A DNA stretch of 10,447 bases. Origin: Fen-549 sp964636655. GTDB taxonomy: Bacteria; Actinomycetota; Thermoleophilia; Gaiellales; Gaiellaceae. Shown here piece by piece: positions 1 to 4,537 of this stretch. Each line of letters starts with the position of its first letter. Positions within the stretch are counted from its first letter, which is position 1. The notes under the pieces were generated by a model. That model searched no databases and was not told the DNA's origin. It saw nothing but the letters and a program-made list of their open reading frames with translations. Where the stretch lies: contig CAZWTK010000052.1 of NCBI GenBank assembly GCA_964636655.1, forward strand, positions 1 through 10,447. Reading direction: 5' to 3'. A program made the translations under genes and the position numbers.

Positions 1-1
1 C

Positions 2-385
2 GAAGTCGGGCGCGACATCCTGATGGTCTCGAACTACGACGCCGAGCAGGCGAAGATCATCCTGAGTGTGCCGCCCGACGTCGAGCCGCGGCGCGTCTCG
101 GTGGACGCGATCGAGCACTGGATGATCTATCAGCGCCATCCCGAGGTGGGCGCGATCCTGCACGTTCACGCCTGGCTCGAGGGAGCCGCCGCGACCGAGA
201 TCAACTTCCCCTGCGGAACCGAGGAGCTGGCACTTGCGGTTTCGAGCCTGCTCGACGCCGAGGATGATCCCGGCCACGCCGTCATCGGGTTGCGCAATCA
301 CGGCATTACGGCCACCGGCGAGAACCTGCGCGAGATCATCGAGCGCATTACGCCGCGCCTGCAGCCGCAGGTGCCGATGACCTGA
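2..385 (+). CDS. Class II aldolase/adducin-family protein, C-terminal part (5' truncated by the window)
   Basis: The reading frame is open from base 2, so the gene starts upstream of the window and only about 127 C-terminal residues are visible. The visible part matches the class II aldolase/adducin fold. A His-x-His pair (HVHAWLEG, codons at 161-163 and 167-169) follows a segment reading HPEVGAILHVHA. A third histidine sits in LRNHGI (codon 299-301), followed by a helix-forming tail. In this family these three histidines bind the catalytic divalent metal, usually zinc. Members include sugar-phosphate aldolases and epimerases, and the MtnB-type dehydratase. The N-terminal phosphate-binding loop and catalytic acid lie outside the window, so the substrate cannot be assigned. 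The gene converges on the epimerase gene with only 23 bp between the stops. A 5-bp hairpin with a 3-nt loop (384-396) followed by GTTT overlaps its stop codon, but it is too weak to call a terminator. Family assignment is fairly sure; function is open. Confidence 0.8.
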   Translation, partial: EVGRDILMVSNYDAEQAKIILSVPPDVEPRRVSVDAIEHWMIYQRHPEVGAILHVHAWLEGAAATEINFPCGTEELALAVSSLLDAEDDPGHAVIGLRNHGITATGENLREIIERITPRLQPQVPMT

Positions 386-408
386 GCGTAGCGCTCGTTT
401 CGACGATC

Positions 409-1356
409 TCAGAGTGCGTCGAGTACGTAGCGGGTCGTGTCGCCGAGCGTCTCTTCAGTCGCGCGGGGAGAAAACCCGAGATCGCGCTCGGCCTTGGCTG
501 GGTCGGCGTACCACCAACGGGCGGCTACGCGCGCGTAGCCCGCTGTTACCGGCCAGGGGACGAGGGACGTGAAGGCGACGACGAGCTTCGCCGGTAGCTC
601 GAGCTGGCGCCGGCTACGTCCGGCGATCCGACCCACCCGAGCGAAGAACTCGGCGTGGCTCATGTTCCCTTCACGGTTGGCGAGCACGTAGCGCTCGCCC
701 GCTCTTCCGCGCTCGGCGGCGGCGATCAGGCCCAGTGCGGTGTCGCGTACGTCCACCAGGCACAATCCTCCGTCGACGACGAAGGGGAGGCGCCCGCACA
801 GGTAGAAGCGAATCGGCCAGGTCGTGCCGCCGCGACTGTCGCCCGGCCCGATGATGTAGCTCGGATTGACGATGACGACGTCGCGCCCGGTACGGGCAGC
901 TTCGAGTGCGTAACGCTCGCCTGCGATCTTGCTGGCCGAGTAGGGCATCGAGTCGGCGTCGGGAGGCGGCGTGTGACTCTCATCGACGAGGTCGTCGGGG
1001 CCGGAGCCCGGGCCGAGCGTCGCAACGCTGGCGACGTGCACGAGACGAGCGGCGGGGTCGACCAGCTCCAGCAGCCCGCGCGTGCCCTCGGCGTTGGTCG
1101 CCATCAGGCGCGCACGATCGCGCGACTCGTGCGCGACCAGTCCGGCCACGTGGTACACGAGCTCGCAGCCGTCGACGGCCTTGCGCAGGCCCTCGGCGTC
1201 GTCCATCGCGACCTGCACCGGCTCGGCCCCCAGCGTCGCCAGCTTGCCAAGCGCCCCCTCGTCGCGGCCCAGCGCTCGCACCGCCTTGCCCTGCTCACGC
1301 AGGATCCGCACCAGCTCCGAGCCGAGGAAGCCCGTCGCGCCGGTGACGCAGATCAC
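409..1356 (-). CDS. NAD(P)-dependent epimerase/reductase, extended SDR family (HpnA/dihydroflavonol-reductase-like)
   Basis: This is an extended short-chain dehydrogenase of about 315 residues. A Rossmann NAD(P)-binding loop, GATGFLG, lies at residues 6-12. HVAG is at 69-72, the catalytic serine is in VAS at 108-110, and the catalytic pair is Y139-x-x-x-K143. A conserved VDVRD segment follows at 201-205. The C-terminus, with its WWYADPAKAERDLGF-type stretch, resembles hopanoid-associated sugar epimerases and dihydroflavonol-reductase-like enzymes, so the substrate may be a nucleotide sugar or a lipid-linked ketone. The start chosen is GTG at 1356, because the Rossmann strand begins immediately after it and a GGAG site lies 9 nt upstream (1366-1369). 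The longer ATG frame to 1677 reads through the VKOR gene in another frame. The start overlaps the VKOR stop by 4 bp (GTGA), so the gene is probably translationally coupled as third gene of the dsbA-vkor operon. No signal peptide or membrane segment is obvious. Confidence 0.88.
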   Translation of the reverse strand: MICVTGATGFLGSELVRILREQGKAVRALGRDEGALGKLATLGAEPVQVAMDDAEGLRKAVDGCELVYHVAGLVAHESRDRARLMATNAEGTRGLLELVDPAARLVHVASVATLGPGSGPDDLVDESHTPPPDADSMPYSASKIAGERYALEAARTGRDVVIVNPSYIIGPGDSRGGTTWPIRFYLCGRLPFVVDGGLCLVDVRDTALGLIAAAERGRAGERYVLANREGNMSHAEFFARVGRIAGRSRRQLELPAKLVVAFTSLVPWPVTAGYARVAARWWYADPAKAERDLGFSPRATEETLGDTTRYVLDAL

Positions 1357-1781
1357 GTAGCCCCGCTCCGATCGCGCTCGCCCGAGGAAAGAAGCCAGGC
1401 AATCGCCACCGGGGCGAGGATGGCCGAGACGATCTCGTTCGAGACGCACCAGGTGCAGTAGCGACCGATCTCGTGCTCCTGGATGTAGAGCAGGTAAGCG
1501 TTGAAGCCGAGCGCGACGAGGGCGATCATCGCCCCCACCTGCTTGACGAGCGGATGGCGCACGAGCGTTGAGGCGACTATCGACAGGTACGTGAGCAGAC
1601 CGAGCAGGGCGACCGGGATCCCGAACAGCTTCGACCAGCGCGAGTTCTGCACGACCTCGCAGCCGCTCGTCAGGCAAACCGGAGGGCTGCCCTTGAAGTG
1701 CGTGTAGGTGAGGTAGCCGGCAATGCCCGCCCCAACCAGCGCAAGAGCGGCAACCGCCCAGCGAAGGTAGCGCTCGATCAT
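1353..1781 (-). CDS. VKOR-family membrane thiol oxidoreductase
   Basis: This 142-residue vitamin K epoxide reductase homologue has about four hydrophobic segments (roughly residues 8-26, 54-72, 82-100 and 115-132). The quinone-proximal redox pair is C109-T-W-C112 at the start of the last helix. A second, loop cysteine pair (C36 and C41, in CLTSGC) lies after the first helix. In bacteria VKOR takes the place of DsbB: the loop cysteines oxidise a DsbA-type partner, and electrons pass through the CxxC to quinone in the cytoplasmic membrane. All four family cysteines are present, so it should be active. It lacks the fused thioredoxin domain found in some homologues, consistent with the separate DsbA-like gene directly upstream. 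The start ATG overlaps the stop of that gene by 4 bp (ATGA, 1778-1781), and the SDR gene follows with a GTGA overlap. Assignment is firm. Confidence 0.93.
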   Translation of the reverse strand: MIERYLRWAVAALALVGAGIAGYLTYTHFKGSPPVCLTSGCEVVQNSRWSKLFGIPVALLGLLTYLSIVASTLVRHPLVKQVGAMIALVALGFNAYLLYIQEHEIGRYCTWCVSNEIVSAILAPVAIAWLLSSGERDRSGAT

Positions 1782-2503
1782 TTCTTCAGCAGGGTGTCGA
1801 TGGTCTGGGTGAAGGTCGAGAGAGGCTGAGCACCGACGATCAGCTTCTCGGTTTTCGTCGAGGCCGTATATCTGATCAGGAACGTGGGAGTCGAGATATT
1901 CTTCCCGACTTTCGTCTCGGCTAGTTTCTCCGCCGCGTTTATCAGCGGTACCACCGCGTTGGTGTCGGCAGCCGCAATCGCCTTGTTGACGTCGAGACCG
2001 CTCACCGCCTCCGCGATTCCCTTGATGAAGGCGTCGGTGGCGTAGCCACTACCTTCCGATCCCTGGTTCTCGAACTCCAGCTCGACGACGTTCCAGAGCT
2101 TGTTCTGGAATCCCGCGGCAAGAGCGAGCCTGAGCAAGCGCTCGGAATCTGTAGTACCGAAGTTTTGATCGAGGAAATCGAGACCTCGATACTCGACCCG
2201 AAGCATTCCGCTGCGAACGTAGTTCTGAACGAGAACGGGGAGGGTGTCTCGAGCCCACTGACCGCAGTAGGGGCACTGCGGATCGGAGAACTCGACCAGG
2301 GTCAGCTTGGCCGTGGGCTCGCCGAGCTCGATTCCCTTCTGGGGAATACCGCTCAGCATCTCTGCGATCGAGTCGGTCGCGATGTTGTCGGCGCTGGTCT
2401 TCTTAGGGGAGTTGCCGAGCTGGCTCGCAACTACCAACGCGATCACCAATACGATCGCTCCGCCGACGATTGCCAGGACTGGTGCAAGTCTGTCGCGCCT
2501 CAC
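1778..2503 (-). CDS. Membrane-anchored DsbA-like thiol-disulfide oxidoreductase
   Basis: This 241-residue protein begins with a short positive stretch and one hydrophobic segment (about residues 7-27) that should anchor it with the thioredoxin domain outside the cytoplasm. There is no lipobox cysteine. The active site is C77-P-Y-C80 within VEFSDPQCPYC, and the cis-proline loop is ISTPTF with P206. A helical insert of the DsbA/BdbD type lies between them. The role expected is oxidation of cysteine pairs in exported proteins, with the downstream VKOR reoxidising it. The start is GTG at 2503. It is supported by a perfect AGGAGG site (2511-2516) seven bases upstream and by the charged residues before the membrane segment. 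It is the first gene of a three-gene operon with 4-bp overlaps and diverges from the histidine kinase gene. It could instead act as a reductase or isomerase, but the CPYC site and VKOR partner favour oxidation. Confidence 0.92.
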   Translation of the reverse strand: MRRDRLAPVLAIVGGAIVLVIALVVASQLGNSPKKTSADNIATDSIAEMLSGIPQKGIELGEPTAKLTLVEFSDPQCPYCGQWARDTLPVLVQNYVRSGMLRVEYRGLDFLDQNFGTTDSERLLRLALAAGFQNKLWNVVELEFENQGSEGSGYATDAFIKGIAEAVSGLDVNKAIAAADTNAVVPLINAAEKLAETKVGKNISTPTFLIRYTASTKTEKLIVGAQPLSTFTQTIDTLLKK

Positions 2504-2510
2504 CGCGTTT

Positions 2511-2516
2511 CCTCCT
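2511..2516 (-). promoter_or_regulatory. Ribosome binding site of the dsbA-like gene
   Basis: On the minus strand this reads AGGAGG, a full match to the anti-Shine-Dalgarno complement, seven bases before the GTG at 2503. It decides the start of the DsbA-like protein. Confidence 0.8.
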
Positions 2517-2633
2517 CGATTCGCCTAGGCCGTGCTTATCCGTTCGCAAAGAGTATTCGACGCGAGCCGCGTTCGGGCGCAGGGTCAAACGCGACTCCTG
2601 GATTCCTCGGCACGGGCTCCCGGCCACTGTAGA

Positions 2634-2639
2634 GATAAT
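2634..2639 (+). promoter_or_regulatory. Candidate -10 element (GATAAT) for the kinase-regulator operon
   Basis: GATAAT matches the sigma-70-type -10 consensus at five of six bases. It overlaps the annotated ATG (2638), and seven bases separate it from an in-frame GTG at 2647. If it is used, transcription would begin about at that GTG and give a leaderless mRNA, a common arrangement in Actinomycetota. No convincing -35 hexamer is seen 16-18 bp upstream, and there is no good Shine-Dalgarno site before either start. Inference from sequence only. Confidence 0.35.
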
Positions 2640-3684
2640 GGAACGCGTGATACCGGATTTCGAGCACCTGAGTCAAGATCGTCTGCGGGCGCTGGTCGCC
2701 GCGGGCATCGCGCTCAACTCCGAGTTGTCGCTGGATCGGGTGCTCGAGAAAGTGGTCGAGTCGGCAGCCACTTTGACGGGCGCGCGTCACGCGTTGCTCG
2801 AGCTCGTAGCCGGTGGCGAGGCTGGTCGCCTGGTCAGCTTCGGACTCGACTCGCGCTCGCAAGAGGCGGCCAACGAGATCCTCGATCGTCCCGGGACGCT
2901 GAACGAGCCGATTCTGATTCGAGGCAAGCCGTTTGCTCGTCTACATCTCGCCGCAAAGCGAAACGGCCAGCTGTTCACGGCCGAGGACGAGGAGCTTCTG
3001 CGCGCGCTGACGACCCAGGCCGCGGTGGCGATCGAGATGTCCGAGCGAGTCGCCCGCGACGCGCTCAGACGCGTGGTTGCCGCACAAGAGCTGGAGCGCC
3101 GCCGGCTCTCGCGCGAGCTCCACGACGAGACCGCCCAGACTCTGACCTCGGTGCTGTTGGGACTGCAGGCGATCGTCGAGGCGCCCGACTCCGAGCGCGC
3201 CGTCGCCGAGATCGAGCGCCTGCGCGAGCTCGTCATGCAAGCGCTTCAGGACGTTCGCCGCCTCGCCGTTGAGCTACGCCCGAAGGCGCTCGACGACTTC
3301 GGGCTCGTACCCGCACTAAAGCGGTTGGGAACAGGCTTCTGCGAGCAGACCGGCATCCGCGTCGAGGTGGAGTCGTTTCTCGGCGAAGAACGGCTCCCGA
3401 GCGAGATCGAGACGGCGCTCTACCGCATCGTCCAGGAGTCGCTCACCAACGTGGTCAAGCACGCGCGCGCCGGCTCGGTTAGCGTCCTCGTCACGCGCAA
3501 GAGCGGTAGTGTGGTCGCTGTGATCGAAGACGACGGACGAGGCTTCGACACGGGGGCCGGCCGCGGTGAGGGCCTTGGCCTGGTCGGAATGGAGGAACGT
3601 GTGGCGCTGCTGGACGGACGGCTACAGATCGAGTCGCGCCAGGGCGCGGGCACGACCATCGTGGCGGAGGTTCCGCTCAGATGA
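2638..3684 (+). CDS. Soluble GAF-domain sensor histidine kinase, NarL/DevS-type (HisKA_3)
   Basis: This kinase of about 348 residues senses a signal through one GAF domain (about 18-135) and phosphorylates the regulator encoded next. The GAF segment, with EPILIRGKPFARLHLAAKR followed by FTAEDEELL, resembles the DevS/DosS class. The dimerisation/phosphoacceptor region has the HisKA_3 signature RELHDETAQ, with H162 as phospho-site and D163/Q167 as the usual phosphatase residues. The HATPase domain shows the N-box NVVKHA (271-276), DDGRGF (298-303) and GLGL (312-315). There is no membrane segment, so the signal should be cytoplasmic: a redox cue, a gas or a small ligand. ATG at 2638 is the default start; GTG at 2647 is an attractive leaderless alternative, shorter by three residues. 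The frame is open upstream to 2470, but that extension covers the divergent promoter region and looks non-coding. The stop overlaps the regulator ATG by 4 bp (ATGA). Confidence 0.9.
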   Translation: MERVIPDFEHLSQDRLRALVAAGIALNSELSLDRVLEKVVESAATLTGARHALLELVAGGEAGRLVSFGLDSRSQEAANEILDRPGTLNEPILIRGKPFARLHLAAKRNGQLFTAEDEELLRALTTQAAVAIEMSERVARDALRRVVAAQELERRRLSRELHDETAQTLTSVLLGLQAIVEAPDSERAVAEIERLRELVMQALQDVRRLAVELRPKALDDFGLVPALKRLGTGFCEQTGIRVEVESFLGEERLPSEIETALYRIVQESLTNVVKHARAGSVSVLVTRKSGSVVAVIEDDGRGFDTGAGRGEGLGLVGMEERVALLDGRLQIESRQGAGTTIVAEVPLR

Positions 3685-4343
3685 TCCGGGTGCTGATCGT
3701 GGACGACCACGCAGTCGTACGCGCCGGATTGCGGCACGTGCTCGACTCGGCGACCGACATCGAGACCGTGGGCGAGGCGGGCGACGCGCGCGAGGCCGTA
3801 TTCGAGGCTCGCTCGCGCAAGCCTGACGTGATTCTCGTTGACGTCGTGATGCCGGGGAAGAGCGGCATCGACGTGACGCCGGAACTACTCAAGGAGTCGC
3901 CCTCGTCGAAGGTACTGGTGCTGTCGATGCAGGACGACCCGAGCTACGTACGCGAGGCTTTCGCGGCCGGAGCCAGCGGATACGTGCTCAAGGAGGCGGC
4001 GGGCGCGGAGCTGATCAACGCCGTGCGCGAGATCGCCCGCGGTGGCCGCTACGTCCATCCCGAGCTGGGCGCGCGGCTGATCGAGGCCGAGGCGAAGGCG
4101 CGCACGGAGGCCGAGCTGGATCCTCTCTCCGAGCGGGAGCGCGAGGTGCTGCGCCTGCTCGCCCTCGGGCACACCAACCAGGAGATCGCCAAGAAGCTCT
4201 ACATCTCGGTGCGCACGGCCGAGACGCACCGCGCTCACATCATGCAGAAGCTGCGCCTGTCGACGCGCGCCGAGCTCGTTCGCTATGCGCTGGAACGCGG
4301 GCTGCTGGACAAGGCTCGCCGCGGCGAAGACGAGCCTTCTTAG
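3681..4343 (+). CDS. NarL/FixJ-family response regulator (DevR-like)
   Basis: This 220-residue response regulator is the partner of the upstream kinase. The receiver domain (1-120) has the acidic pair D8/D9, phospho-acceptor D54 in VDVVMPG, the switch residue S82 and K104 in GYVLKEA. The LuxR-type helix-turn-helix (about 147-205) reads LSEREREVLRLLALGHTNQE and continues through the recognition helix near VRTAETHRAHI. From memory, the receiver positions coincide number for number with mycobacterial DevR/DosR (D8, D9, D54, T82, K104), with serine in place of threonine. It should bind DNA as a dimer when phosphorylated. A GGAGG site lies 10 nt before the ATG (3666-3670), inside the kinase gene, and the 4-bp overlap suggests coupled translation. 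The target genes are unknown, and no DevR-like palindrome was found by eye in this window. Confidence 0.93.
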   Translation: MIRVLIVDDHAVVRAGLRHVLDSATDIETVGEAGDAREAVFEARSRKPDVILVDVVMPGKSGIDVTPELLKESPSSKVLVLSMQDDPSYVREAFAAGASGYVLKEAAGAELINAVREIARGGRYVHPELGARLIEAEAKARTEAELDPLSEREREVLRLLALGHTNQEIAKKLYISVRTAETHRAHIMQKLRLSTRAELVRYALERGLLDKARRGEDEPS

Positions 4344-4486
4344 GCTTGCGTAGTCACTGACCTTCGTATTGCCGCCATTCGCGATCGAGCGGGCCACGTC
4401 AAGTGCCACGAACCTCTTGGGGCAGGGCGCCACGCTGCCGCGATCGGCATGACGGGCACGGCCCACTTCGGCCCTCCCCAGGCTCA
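4344..4486 (+). other. Gene-free stretch between the response regulator and the terminator, possibly structured RNA
   Basis: These 143 bases hold no protein gene I can support. They can fold locally: GGCAG and CTGCC bracket 9 bases near 4421-4439, and a GGCC/GGCC pair brackets CACTTC near 4460-4471. GGCATGACG (4446-4454) is the exact complement of CGTCATGCC (4498-4506) inside the terminator hairpin. The segment could be a long 3' untranslated region or an independent small RNA ending at the terminator. I could not match it to tmRNA, SRP RNA, 6S RNA or a riboswitch class by eye. Confidence 0.3.
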
Positions 4487-4537
4487 CCGACGAAAGTCGT
4501 CATGCCCGCAGCAGCGGGCGGACTTTCGTCGGTTTTT
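4487..4537 (+). terminator. Strong composite intrinsic terminator
   Basis: CCGACGAAAGTC (4487-4498) pairs perfectly over 12 bp with GACTTTCGTCGG (4521-4532), which is followed directly by TTTTT (4533-4537). Inside the loop, GCCCGC (4504-4509) and GCGGGC (4514-4519) form a second 6-bp stem around AGCA. The T-tract is on the plus strand only, so it terminates rightward transcription from the kinase-regulator operon or from a small RNA ahead of it. Its T-tract overlaps the stop codon (4536-4538) of the converging Pat-like gene. Transcripts of that gene would carry the same stem at their 3' end but without a following U-tract. Confidence 0.9.

Noticed and set aside
384..400. Hairpin GAGCG-TAG-CGCTC followed by GTTT after the aldolase gene
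   Set aside because: Only a 5-bp stem overlapping the stop codon, with three Ts; too weak to call a terminator.
1357..1677. N-terminal extension of the SDR epimerase to an ATG at 1677
   Set aside because: The extension overlaps the VKOR gene in another frame and lacks any domain. The Rossmann fold starts right after the GTG at 1356, which has its own GGAG.
2470..2637. N-terminal extension of the histidine kinase
   Set aside because: It covers the divergent promoter region and the start of the dsbA-like gene, with no conserved sequence before the GAF domain.
4344..4486. A known riboswitch, tmRNA, SRP RNA or 6S RNA
   Set aside because: None of the conserved cores I know for these classes could be found by eye. 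Kept only as a possible unclassified structured RNA.
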